A stretch of DNA of 54,814 nt from Thermobacillus sp. ZCTH02-B1 (GTDB lineage: Bacteria; Bacillota; Bacilli; Paenibacillales; Paenibacillaceae). Of this stretch, positions 25,880-35,255 are shown in pieces (positions within the stretch are counted from its first letter, which is position 1; each line of letters begins with the position of its first letter). The translations under genes were made by a program, and so were the position numbers. The notes under the pieces were generated by a model. That model was not told the DNA's origin and did not search any database. It saw only the letters and a program-made list of their open reading frames with translations. The DNA lies in assembly GCF_002159085.1 (NCBI RefSeq), contig NZ_LZRU01000031.1, positions 1 through 54,814 on the forward strand, given 5' to 3'.

Positions 25880-27448
25880 TCAATAGGTCAGATCCGTCTG
25901 CTTGTCGCGGATCAGCACGGCGCGGACATCGTTCAGCCAGTGCACATGGAGGTCCATCCGCTCCGCGAAGAACCGCACCGGCAGGAACAGCCGGCCGCCC
26001 CGGATGAACGGCGCCTGCGGCAGTTCCCGATTGCCGAAGGAGGACTCGACGACGGTGCTTCCCGTGCGAATCCGGTACCAGGCGTCGCCTAGCGACAGCC
26101 TCGCGACGCCTTCGCCCTCATAATCCACGGTATAGCCGAGCTCCTCGCTGATGATCCGCACGGGCACGAACGTCGTGCCGCCGACAATGACGGGCTCCGC
26201 GTCCGAATCGAGCACCGTGCGGTTGTACACGATCTCGATCGCGTCGCCTTCGAGTCCGGGCGGGACGTCGTACGGACGGACGATGCGGATGCGGTTGTTG
26301 CCGCTGTCCGCGATGACGAACGCGCCGTTTCCGACGTACTTGACATCGGTCGGCAGGCTCAGGAGCGCGGTGCGCGACACGCCGTCCCATTTGCCCGATT
26401 CGCCCGGCACCCCGGCGACCGTTCGCACGATGCCGTCCTTCAGATAGCGGATCACATGGTTCAGCGAATCGGCGATCAGCAGGCCGCCGTCCGGCGTCAC
26501 CTCGATGCCGCGCGGCGCGTTGAACCGCGCGTCCCCGGCCCTGCCGTCGGCAAAGCCGCCCTCGACGTACAGCGCATCGCCGGCCGGTTTGCCGCCTCCG
26601 GCGACAGTCGTGACGGTGCCCGCCTGCAGATCGATGTAGCGGATGCGCTGATTGCCGGTATCCGCGACGTACAGGTTGCCCTTCGCGTCGATCGCGATGC
26701 CGCTCGGCTCGTTGAACAGCGCTTCCGACAGGACGCCGTCGCGGAAATCGCCCGACGGGACGACGACGCCGGGAAAGATCTCGACCGTGCGCTCGGACGG
26801 CTTGTTCAGCGTCGTAACGCGGCCGTTTTCGATCTTGCGGATGACGTGGTTGAGCGTATCGGCCACGTAAATGACGCCCGAGCGGGACACCGCGACGTCA
26901 AGCGGCTGATGGAACTGCGCGGTGGCGGCGATGCCGTCCGTCAGGCCGAGGATGCCGGTGCCCGCGACGGTCGACACCCGGCCGTCCGGCGAGATCGCGC
27001 GGATCGCGTGATTGCCGGCGTCGGCGACGATGATCCGTCCCCGGTTGTCCGCCGCGATGCCCGACGGCGATGCGAAGGCCGATTCGGAAGCCGGTCCGTC
27101 GGCGTAGCCCGGGGCCGGGAAGCCGTAATCGTCGAAGCCGAGGAAGATGCCGGCGATCGTCGCGACGTCACCTTCCGCGATCGTCCGGATCGTCTGATTC
27201 CCGGTGTCCGCGACGATGATCCGGCCGGCGGAGTCGATCGTGACGCCGGTCGGCATCCGGAAATCCGCGGTTCTGCGGCTTCCGTCCGACTCGCCGTACT
27301 CGCCCGTCCCCGCGTAGGTCCCGAGCTCATACAGGGGAAGATTGTCCAGCACGGCATCCTGCCGTTCCGCCGCTCCGGCGAGGGCGGCGGGCATCGCCAG
27401 CAGGACGACCAGCAGGATGACGATCAATGGGCGCATATGACCGTTCAT
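25880..27448 (-). CDS. Exported NHL-repeat protein with C-terminal stalk (copper amine oxidase N-like) domain
   Basis: 522 residues. The signal peptide spans about residues 1-27. Five or six NHL/beta-propeller repeats follow, each with an xIxVADxGNxxIRxI core (IIVADTGNQTIRTI, IIVADAGNHAIRAI, IYVADTLNHVIRKI, LYVADTGNQRIRYI, LIADSLNHVIRYL, FVIADSGNNRIRIV). The last 110 residues form a stalk domain (GGTTFVPVRIISEELGYTV ... GRLFLPVRFFAERM). It should be surface-located and bind a partner or wall polymer. It is the third gene of the cyclase/FecR module, 34 bases after the FecR remnant. Intact. Confidence 0.87.
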   Translation of the reverse strand: MNGHMRPLIVILLVVLLAMPAALAGAAERQDAVLDNLPLYELGTYAGTGEYGESDGSRRTADFRMPTGVTIDSAGRIIVADTGNQTIRTIAEGDVATIAGIFLGFDDYGFPAPGYADGPASESAFASPSGIAADNRGRIIVADAGNHAIRAISPDGRVSTVAGTGILGLTDGIAATAQFHQPLDVAVSRSGVIYVADTLNHVIRKIENGRVTTLNKPSERTVEIFPGVVVPSGDFRDGVLSEALFNEPSGIAIDAKGNLYVADTGNQRIRYIDLQAGTVTTVAGGGKPAGDALYVEGGFADGRAGDARFNAPRGIEVTPDGGLLIADSLNHVIRYLKDGIVRTVAGVPGESGKWDGVSRTALLSLPTDVKYVGNGAFVIADSGNNRIRIVRPYDVPPGLEGDAIEIVYNRTVLDSDAEPVIVGGTTFVPVRIISEELGYTVDYEGEGVARLSLGDAWYRIRTGSTVVESSFGNRELPQAPFIRGGRLFLPVRFFAERMDLHVHWLNDVRAVLIRDKQTDLTY

Positions 27449-27482
27449 GGCAGAACTCCTTTAAGCGGATTTGTCCGTCGGC

Positions 27483-29023
27483 TTACTCCGTGACGGACGG
27501 TTCAACCCGGATTTCCGTTGACAGATTGTCAATCGTCCGGATCTCGCTGTTCGGTCCGAGCGTCACGACCTTCGCCTTGACCGTAAACGACAGTTTGCGG
27601 GTCTGCCCCGGAGGAAGTTCAAGATGGAACGGCATCCGGACGATCAACAGGCCGCCCGAACCGATGTCCACATCCGGAACGGGCTTGTCCTGCGCATCGA
27701 ACATCATGAGGGCGTAACGGACCTTCCCATCCAGGGATTCGACATGATCGACGGCGTTCGGCTCGTAACCGGCCGGCGGTTCCCAATCCTCGGCCAAATC
27801 GACCCGGATCGGGCTTCCGGGAATGTTGCGGTATGCGTTCAACCCATTGCCGTAGTTCAGGAAAGCAGATTCATGGAATCTGAACGTGCCTTCCACCTGA
27901 TTTTCATCTTGATACTCGACCTCCAGTTGCACGGCGAACAGGTTCTCAATGTTGGAAAGCAGGATGTTGAGGACATGCCCATTCCCGTTTGATTCGAACG
28001 CCGCCTCTACGGAAGCACCGGGCGTTCCTCCGGGCTGACCGCCGCCGGAATCTCCGGAACCGCCGGTGCCGGTGTTGCCGCCGGTCTGCCCCTGCTGTTC
28101 CTGCAGCTCCTGCTGCCGTTCCCGGATGCGCCGCTCCAGCGCGGCCCGTTCCTGCCCGCTCAGCGAGTTGAGATGATTCCCGACCGCCTGCTGGTCCTTC
28201 CGGTCCAGCGCCTCCCGGTTCGCCTGTTCCTGCTGCTGCCGGTCCCGGAGAATCTGGTCGACCTTCTCCCGGTTTAGCCCGAGCAGCTGCCGGCGCCGCT
28301 CTTCCTTCTCCCGTTCCCGTTCCTGCTGCTGCTGACGTGCCCTCTCTTTTTCTTCCCGCAGGGCCGGATCGATGCCGATGTCCCGGCGGATTTCCGGCAC
28401 GTCCTCCAGACTGTAGCGCCGCCCCGAATCCTCGATGGCCTCGTTGAGCTGTTCGACGAGGCTTTGCGCCTCCTCCTGCGTCAGCACGCCCAGATGGACC
28501 GCCTCCGCGAGAATGGCAACGACGAGCGTATTCACGATTTCCGCATAGGCATTCAGATCCTCGACATCCGGGAAAAGGAGGTTTGCGTTCGGGTCCGGTG
28601 CCGATTCGCCCTGTCCGACGATTTCGGCAAGCTGACGGGACAGTTCCTCGTTCTCCTGCCGGATGTCCGCCATGTTGTTGACCATGGCTTCCATGATCTC
28701 CGGCGGAAGGGTCAGCACGAACGTCTCCGGATCGGCCGTGTCAACGATCGCGCGCGGGTCTTCCGTCTGCAGATCCCGGTCAACGTCCGCTTGCTGCCCC
28801 GGATAGACGTGCAAGACATGTTGCGGACCCGCTCCGACGGCGGACGACTGCGTTGCGAACCGCCCGCCTTCTTCACCTGAACGGTGCCCTTCAGGCTTTT
28901 CACGACCGCCACGCGCGTCACGGCGGCCGCCGCTTCCCTGAGCCCCGTGAACCATCCGGTCGTACCGACCAGCACCGCGAGGCATGCGGCCGCGCAGACG
29001 GTTCGGAACCACCGTCTCCTCAT
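27483..29023 (-). pseudogene. FecR-type exported protein, disrupted: FecR domain missing and frames split
   Basis: The 5' part begins MRRRWFRTVCAAACLAVLVG, a signal peptide, and reaches VKSLKGTVQVKKAGG, the normal lead-in to a FecR domain. This frame then gives no family-like sequence and stops at 28712. The rest continues in another frame from about 28880: PGQQADVDRD, helices rich in Gln/Glu/Arg (about 28100-28400, coiled coil), a Gly/Thr/Ser linker and a C-terminal beta domain resembling a cohesin-like fold. The FecR beta domain itself is absent, so an internal deletion that also shifted the frame is the simplest reading. The ATG overlaps the cyclase stop (ATGA), with AAGGAGAGAGGGAG before it. 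Confidence 0.72.
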
Positions 29024-30913
29024 GCTCCCTCTCTCCTTCCCATGGCACCGGTCTGCCCGTCGTCCTCCGCCGTCCCGAGCACGGCGAATACGCGAACCGG
29101 TTTTTCCTTGCCCTTCACCTTGATCTCGCCGATGTCTTCCAGCTTGAACAGACGTCCGACCCGATGGTACACTTCCTCGCTGATCAGGATCTGGCCCGGC
29201 TTGGCGTTCGACTCCAGCCGTGCCGCCAGGTTGACGGTATCGCCGATCGCGGTGTAGTCGAGCCGCAGCATTTCCGAGCCGATGTTGCCGACGACGGCGG
29301 GGCCGCAGTTGATGCCGATGCCGAACTTGACGCCGACGCCCCATTTCCGGATGCATTCCTCTTCCAGCCGGTTCGCGTGTTTCCGGATTTCCAGCGCGGC
29401 CCGGACAGCGAGTTCCGGGTGGTTTGGATAATGGATCGGCGCGCCGAACAATGCCATGACGCCGTCGCCGATGAACTTGTCCAGCGTGCCGTTGTTGAGG
29501 AAGACGGCCTTCGTGCAGATGTCCAGATATTCGTTCAGCACGCCGATGACCTCTTCCGGCTGAAGCCGCTCGGACATCGGGGTGAAGCCGCGGATGTCCA
29601 CGAACATCACGCTGATGTCCCGGCGCTGGCCGCCGACCTTGATCGCTTCCCTCGAGGCGAGCAGCTCGTCGACGACCGTCTTCGGCACGAACCGCCCGAA
29701 GAGGTTCGTCACCCGGTTGCGCTCCCGGCGCTCGTTCATGTAGTGGCTGACGACCGCCCAGACGAGCGCGGTGAACAGAGCCAGGAACGGATAGGTGAAC
29801 GGGATGAAGACCGATCCGAACGTGTAAGCCGACAGGAACGCCAGCACGTAGGCGACGGAAAGCCCGATGCAGATGAACACCGACTTCAGGCCCGGGTATC
29901 GCTCGTACAGGAGCAGCGAGATCAACGTCAGCGCCGCGATCAGCAGGACGCCCGTCCACTCCGGCGCTTCCGTGTAGAACTTCCCGATGATGAGCGACTG
30001 GGTCATGTTCGCATGGATTTCGACCCCGTACATTTTCAGGTTCGAGTTCGGAACCGCGTACTCGTCGCCGAACCCCGGCGCGTACGGTCCGATCAGCACG
30101 AGGCTGTCGCGGAAAAAATTCCGGGTCGACCTCGCCGGTGAGCACCTGGTGGAACGGGATCGCGTCGTAACCGGTATCGGCCGTGATGTCCTGCTGCGGC
30201 TTCGTGAAGAAATCCGTCGTGACCTGATACCGGGCGTTCACCGGGATACGCTTGTCGCCCCGAAACCAGGCGCGGGTCTCCTCGTCCCAGCGGATCTGCT
30301 CTTCCTCCGGCAGCACCGCGTTTGCAAGGCGGACGCTCATCGCCGGGATCATGTCGCCTTCCCCGTCCGGCAGGCCGACGGTCAGCTTCCGGACGACCCG
30401 GTCCTTGTCCCACATGACGTTGATGTGGCCGACCTGTTCCTTGCGGGCGCCGATCGTCTCCGCGGGATATTCGATCGCATTCACCTCGAGCGCCGTCGCG
30501 TTTTCCTGCTGCGACTTGAAGATGAACACGACCGGGAGGTACACGTTGTCGTAACGGCTCATCACCTCGGCCATGTACGCGTCGCTCTCGGGGTTCGGCC
30601 CGGGAGAGGCCATGTGCACATCGAGGAAGATCGCCCTGGCCCCCGACTCCGCGAGCATCTCGATCAGCTGCGCATAATTGGCGCGGTCCCACGGGAACGC
30701 GCCGAGCACGTCGAGCGATTCCTCATCGATCTTGATGATTTTGATATCGCCCAGCGGTCGCCGCTCTTCGACCGTTTTCTGCGTTGCGAGGTCGCGGAAC
30801 GTCGATTCCACGAAATGGAGCGTGCCGCCCGTGCCGAGGCTCGCGAGCAGCGTCCAGAACGCCGAAATGACCAGCCAAGCCGCGGCCGTGCGAAACCATC
30901 CCGGAATGGTCAT
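29020..30913 (-). pseudogene. CHASE2-adenylate cyclase (class III) with a one-base frameshift
   Basis: One transmembrane helix (about residues 9-28), an extracytoplasmic CHASE2 sensor (about 35-280), three transmembrane helices, then a class III cyclase domain. Catalytic features are complete: metal Asp in MFVDIRGFTPMSE, adenine-selecting Lys in TLDKFIGDGVMALFG, Asp in RLDYTAIGDTVNLAARLE with the transition-state Asn and Arg. The frame breaks at a run of six T (minus strand) near 30113-30118: with five T the protein reads straight through as PEFFRDSLVLIGPYAPG and would be 630 residues. Sequencing error, recent mutation, transcript slippage or ribosomal frameshifting cannot be told apart here. 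It is the first gene of the module. Confidence 0.8.
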
Positions 30914-30984
30914 GCATTCCCCGTTCCCCTCTGTGGAACATTCATGTAATATCCATGTAAAAAAATGTTCAGCTTGCTATATCC

Positions 30985-31013
30985 ATTCTAGTGCCACATT
31001 CGACAATTGACAA
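30985..31013 (-). promoter_or_regulatory. Sigma-A promoter of the cyclase module
   Basis: TTGTCA and TAGAAT with exactly 17 bases between them on the minus strand, about 72 bases ahead of the cyclase ATG and just downstream of the ferredoxin terminator. Confidence 0.6.
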
Positions 31014-31024
31014 CATGGGATTGT

Positions 31025-31075
31025 CGAAAAAACAGAATTCCCCCGCTTCCGCCGTACGGGCGGAAACGGGGGAAT
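31025..31075 (-). terminator. Terminator of the ferredoxin gene
   Basis: On the minus strand a long stem (ATTCCCCCG with CGGGGGAAT, then TTCCGCC with GGCGGAA, one mismatch) is followed by TTCTGTTTTTTCG. Clear intrinsic terminator. Confidence 0.85.
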
Positions 31076-31094
31076 CAAGTACAGATGCAGAATT

Positions 31095-31337
<243 letters not shown>

Positions 31338-31380
31338 TTACCTCCTTGGAATCAATCGCCATACCCTGCTGCAGCCTTCA

Positions 31381-32676
31381 TCACTCATCACTATATAATA
31401 ATTCATCCTCCGTTTGCAAGGATGTGCTGTGAATTCGTCGATTTCGTGACAGCGCGGCCGGTTCGCCGAGCAGCATGCCCGCGGTCAGCACCGCCTCCTC
31501 GCCGAACCGGTCCCTGAGTTCGTCCATCGTCCGGATGAGCGCCTCGCGCTTCGGCTGACGATCCAAATCGAACAGATCGAGCTGTACGGCAGTCTCGCGC
31601 TTCGGGGACAGGTTCGCGAGCGTGATGCCGAGCAGCCTGACCGGCTCGCCGGGCCGATGGTGCCGCTGGAACAGCCGGCACGCGACGCGGTGGATCTCAA
31701 CCGGATCGTCGGTCGGGCGCTCCAGCGTTTCCGCCCGCGTGCGGGTCCGCATGTCGGGCGTGCGGATCGCGATCTGCACGGTCGATGCGACGAGCCCCTG
31801 CCGCCTGAGCCGCCGCGCCGTCCGGTCCGCGAGGCTGAGGAACACGCGGCCCGCCTCTTCGGGGTCGGTCACGTCCCGGGGCAGCGTCGTCGAATGGCCG
31901 ATCGATTTGTTAGGCCCGCGCTCGGGATTCACTTCGGACGTATCGATGCCGTTCGCGGCCCGCTTCATCCAGGCGCCGTATGCGCCGAACGCCCGGATCA
32001 GCGTCCGTTCGTCGCAGGCGGCAAGCTCGCCGATCGTGCGGATGTTCATCCGCGCGAGCTTCGCGGCCGTCTTCTTTCCCACGCCGTGCAGCGCATCGCA
32101 CGGAAGAGGCCACAGCTTCTCCGGCACGTCGCGGATGCGGAGCACGGTGATGCCGTTCGGCTTCTTCATGTCCGATGCCATCTTCGCGAGCAGCTTGTTC
32201 GGCCCGATGCCGATCGAGCACGGCAGCGACCATTCGTTCCGGATCCGGCGCTGGATCTCCTCCGCGATCCCAAGCGGCGTCCCGAACCGTCCCGAGCCCG
32301 TCACATCCAGATAGCATTCGTCGATCGAGACGACTTCGACCAGCGGCGTGTACTGGCGGACGATCGACAGGAATCCGCGGGAATATTTGCGGTAGAGCCC
32401 GAAATCCGGCTGAATGATGATCAGCTCCGGACACGCCTTGAGCCCCTGCCGCACCGTCATGCCGGTGCGCACGCCCCTCGCCCGCGCCGCGTAGGACGAC
32501 GTGACGATGACGCCGCGCCGCTCCTCGACGCTGCCGGCGACGGCGATCGGCTTGCCGGCGTAGCGCTCCGGCTCCTCCGCCTCGTGCACCGAACAGTAGA
32601 AGGCGTTCATGTCGATGTGCAGGATGACCCGTCCGCGTCCCCCGTTTCCCGCCGGGCCGCGTTCCTGCGACGGCAT
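31381..32676 (-). CDS. dinB: DNA polymerase IV (Y family)
   Basis: 431 residues. Catalytic motifs: HIDMNAFYCSVH at the N-terminus, SSYAARARGVRTGM, and SIDECYLDVT with the metal-binding Asp-Glu pair near residue 119. A helix-hairpin-helix (ALHGVGKKTAAKLARM) and the little-finger domain follow. The C-terminus carries QLDLF (about residue 366), a beta-clamp-binding motif. It performs translesion synthesis. No LexA-type operator was recognised upstream. Confidence 0.94.
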   Translation of the reverse strand: MPSQERGPAGNGGRGRVILHIDMNAFYCSVHEAEEPERYAGKPIAVAGSVEERRGVIVTSSYAARARGVRTGMTVRQGLKACPELIIIQPDFGLYRKYSRGFLSIVRQYTPLVEVVSIDECYLDVTGSGRFGTPLGIAEEIQRRIRNEWSLPCSIGIGPNKLLAKMASDMKKPNGITVLRIRDVPEKLWPLPCDALHGVGKKTAAKLARMNIRTIGELAACDERTLIRAFGAYGAWMKRAANGIDTSEVNPERGPNKSIGHSTTLPRDVTDPEEAGRVFLSLADRTARRLRRQGLVASTVQIAIRTPDMRTRTRAETLERPTDDPVEIHRVACRLFQRHHRPGEPVRLLGITLANLSPKRETAVQLDLFDLDRQPKREALIRTMDELRDRFGEEAVLTAGMLLGEPAALSRNRRIHSTSLQTEDELLYSDE

Positions 32677-32879
32677 GTCCCATCCCTCCTCCCGAGGATC
32701 GCCGGCACCCCCCGTCGCGTCATGATGCGAATCCTCCGCAAACCCTTTTCTCTCCTATTGCCATTATAATCGGTTTTCAATCCCCGCGGGCAAATCGTAC
32801 AAAGGGGATCTGATCCAATCGGTACGGCCGGGCAAGGAAATCGCGGCCGGAAAGGGTTTCCCGTTCAACATTTCGATGT

Positions 32880-32885
32880 TATAAT
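32880..32885 (+). promoter_or_regulatory. -10 box upstream of cimA
   Basis: TATAAT at GATGTTATAATAG, 50 bases ahead of the ATG. The -35 (TTTCCC) is weak. Confidence 0.45.
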
Positions 32886-32934
32886 AGAAAATTATGATTG
32901 AAGTCGAGTGGACTCACAGGGAGGCGCTCTCGGA

Positions 32935-34548
32935 ATGCAATTCGATATCTCCGTGTTCGACACGACGCTGCGCGACGGGACGCAGGGTGAAGGAATCACC
33001 CTGTCGGCGGAAGACAAGGTGAAGATCGCCCTGAAACTGGATCAGCTGGGCGTCCACTACATTGAAGGCGGCAACCCGGGCAGCAACAGCAAGGATATCG
33101 AATTTTTCCGCCGGATGCGGGACATGAAGCTGAACGCGAAGATCACCGCCTTCGGCAGCACGCGCCGGAAGAACAGCCGCGCCGATCAGGACACGAGCCT
33201 CGTGCGCATCGTCGAATCCGGCGTCCGGGCGGCGACCCTCGTCGGCAAATCGTGGGACTTCCATGTGACGACCGCCCTTCAGACGACGCTCGAAGAGAAT
33301 CTGGCCATGATCCGCGAGTCGATCGCGTTCCTGAAGCGCAAGGAGATTGAAACCATCTTCGACGCCGAGCACTTTTTCGACGGCTACAAGCACAATCCGG
33401 AGTATGCGCTTTCGGCAATCCGGACGGCGGCCGAAGCCGGCGCGGACTGGATCGTGCTGTGCGACACGAACGGCGGATCGCTCCCGAACGAGATCTACGA
33501 GATCGTATCGCGCGTCGTGCAGGAGATCGACAGGCCGATCGGCATCCACACGCACAACGACTGCGAGCTCGCTGTCGCGAACACGCTCGCGGCCGTCCAG
33601 GCCGGCGCGCGCCAGGTGCAGGGCACGATCAACGGCTACGGCGAGCGGTGCGGCAACGCCAACCTGTGCTCGATCATCCCGAATCTGCAGCTCAAGATGG
33701 GGCTGCGCTGCATCTCCGACGAGCAGCTCGCGCAGCTCACGAGCATCGCGCGCTACGTCAGCGAGATCGCGAACGCGGTCATGCCGGTGGGACAGCCGTA
33801 CGTCGGCAACGCCGCCTTCGCGCACAAGGGCGGCATCCACGCCTCCGCGATCCTGAAGGACCCGAAGACGTACGAGCACATTCCGCCCGAACTCGTCGGC
33901 AACAAGCGGCGGATTCTCGTCTCCGAACTGGCCGGACAGAGCAACATCATCCACAAGGCGCAGGAGCTGGGCCTCGACCTCAACGCGGCCAGCGAACGGG
34001 CGCGGACGGTCATCGACCGCATCAAGGCGCTCGAGCACGAGGGCTATTCGTTCGAAGGCGCCGACGCCTCGCTCGAGCTGATGCTGCGTGACGCGCTCGG
34101 CGAGGAGACGCAGATTTTCAGGCTCGAATCGTTCAAGATTCTCGTCGAGAAGGCGGGCGACCGGCTGGTGTCCGAAGCGATCGTCAAGCTCGACGTGGAC
34201 GGGGACATCGTCTATACCGCCGCGGAGGGCAACGGGCCGGTCAACGCGCTGGACAACGCGCTCCGCAAGGCGCTGCTCCAGTATTACCCCGAGATCGCGA
34301 ACATCGTGCTGACCGACTACAAGGTGCGGGTCCTCGACGAGAAGGACGCCACCGCCGCGAAGGTGCGCGTGCTGATCGAGACATCCGACTTCAAGAACAG
34401 CTGGAGCACCGTCGGCGTCTCCAGCAACGTGATCGAAGCGAGCTGGGAAGCGCTGGTCGACAGTTTCCGTTACGCGCTGCTGAACTCGGCGAAAAAAGTT
34501 CCCGCGAAGGAAGAGCAGCGCGAACAGCTCGGCATCGTCAACCATTGA
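32935..34548 (+). CDS. cimA: Citramalate synthase
   Basis: 537 residues, an HMGL-like TIM barrel with the C-terminal LeuA dimer/allosteric domain. FDTTLRDGTQGEG (metal and acyl site) is at the N-terminus, IGIHTHNDCELAVAN and INGYGERCGNANL follow, then KGGIHASAIL. The composition and length match CimA of the citramalate (pyruvate) route to isoleucine rather than 2-isopropylmalate synthase. It condenses acetyl-CoA and pyruvate. The ATG follows CAGGGAGG by 10 bases; an in-frame GTG nine codons upstream is a weaker alternative. No T-box leader is visible. Confidence 0.93.
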   Translation: MQFDISVFDTTLRDGTQGEGITLSAEDKVKIALKLDQLGVHYIEGGNPGSNSKDIEFFRRMRDMKLNAKITAFGSTRRKNSRADQDTSLVRIVESGVRAATLVGKSWDFHVTTALQTTLEENLAMIRESIAFLKRKEIETIFDAEHFFDGYKHNPEYALSAIRTAAEAGADWIVLCDTNGGSLPNEIYEIVSRVVQEIDRPIGIHTHNDCELAVANTLAAVQAGARQVQGTINGYGERCGNANLCSIIPNLQLKMGLRCISDEQLAQLTSIARYVSEIANAVMPVGQPYVGNAAFAHKGGIHASAILKDPKTYEHIPPELVGNKRRILVSELAGQSNIIHKAQELGLDLNAASERARTVIDRIKALEHEGYSFEGADASLELMLRDALGEETQIFRLESFKILVEKAGDRLVSEAIVKLDVDGDIVYTAAEGNGPVNALDNALRKALLQYYPEIANIVLTDYKVRVLDEKDATAAKVRVLIETSDFKNSWSTVGVSSNVIEASWEALVDSFRYALLNSAKKVPAKEEQREQLGIVNH

Positions 34549-34565
34549 ACCACAGCCGGATAACG

Positions 34566-34619
34566 GGACAAAAATGGGAAGCGCCGGTCAACTCCATTTG
34601 TCGATCAGCGCTTCCCATT
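34566..34619 (-). terminator. Terminator overlapping the end of the TlpA-like gene
   Basis: A 12-base perfect inverted repeat (AATGGGAAGCGC and GCGCTTCCCATT). Its upstream arm on the minus strand lies within the last codons of the TlpA-like gene and its other arm is followed by TTTTTGTCC. It also sits 25 bases after the convergent cimA stop. Confidence 0.7.
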
Positions 34620-35115
34620 GTGCTCTCGAGAGCACGCCGATGATCCGCTCGCGGATGACGCCGTTCCGGTCGACGAGCAGCGTCGTCGGAAACTGCGACA
34701 CCTTGTACAGTTCGGTGACTTCTCCCGTCCGGTCCATCAGGATCGTGAAGGTCAGGCCGTGCCCGTCGACGAACGCCCGGGCCTCCCGTTCCCGGTCGTA
34801 CTTCGTGCTGTTCACGCCTATGATCCGCAGCTTGCCCCCGTGCCGCTCGTGCAGTTTCTGCAAATCCGGCGCTTCGAGATCGCACGGCCCGCACCAGGAA
34901 GCCCAGAAGTTGATCATCGTCAGTTTGTCCGAAGCTCCCCCCGCCCGCACCGGGCGATCTTCCAGATCCGGCAGCTCGAACGCCGGAGCCAAAAAGCCGA
35001 CCTTCGGCTTCTCCTCCATCGACGCCGCCGGCCCCGCCTCCCCCGTCCGGTTCTGGTAGACGGCCAGCAGGGTCAGGATCGCGATCAGGATGACCATGGA
35101 TCTTGCACGCACCAT
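34588..35115 (-). CDS. TlpA/ResA-like exported thioredoxin
   Basis: 175 residues from the chosen ATG. An N-terminal transmembrane helix (about residues 7-20) anchors a TlpA-type thioredoxin domain with NFWASWCGPCDLEAP (C75 and C78) and the cis-Pro strand SQFPTTLLVDRNG. It reduces or oxidises extracytoplasmic thiols, for example in cytochrome c maturation; the actual target is not evident. GGGAG lies 12 bases before this ATG; an ATG at 35148 and a TTG at 35175 give longer N-termini. Confidence 0.85.
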   Translation of the reverse strand: MVRARSMVILIAILTLLAVYQNRTGEAGPAASMEEKPKVGFLAPAFELPDLEDRPVRAGGASDKLTMINFWASWCGPCDLEAPDLQKLHERHGGKLRIIGVNSTKYDREREARAFVDGHGLTFTILMDRTGEVTELYKVSQFPTTLLVDRNGVIRERIIGVLSRAQWEALIDKWS

Positions 35116-35255
35116 GCTTCGCTTCAACTCCCGCCGAATTGTTCCCATCTTATCATGCCCGTTTTTTCCGTTCAAGTCCGCGCGGAATAGCGGCCGCAGC
35201 AGGAGGGCACATTAGTCGCGTGGAGGAAATGTTCGGCAGCATGGAGGAATCAGCG

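Noticed and set aside
32894..32934. Upstream reading frame (MIEVEW...) overlapping the cimA start
   Set aside because: It has no ribosome binding site and enters cimA out of frame; no attenuator structure was recognised.
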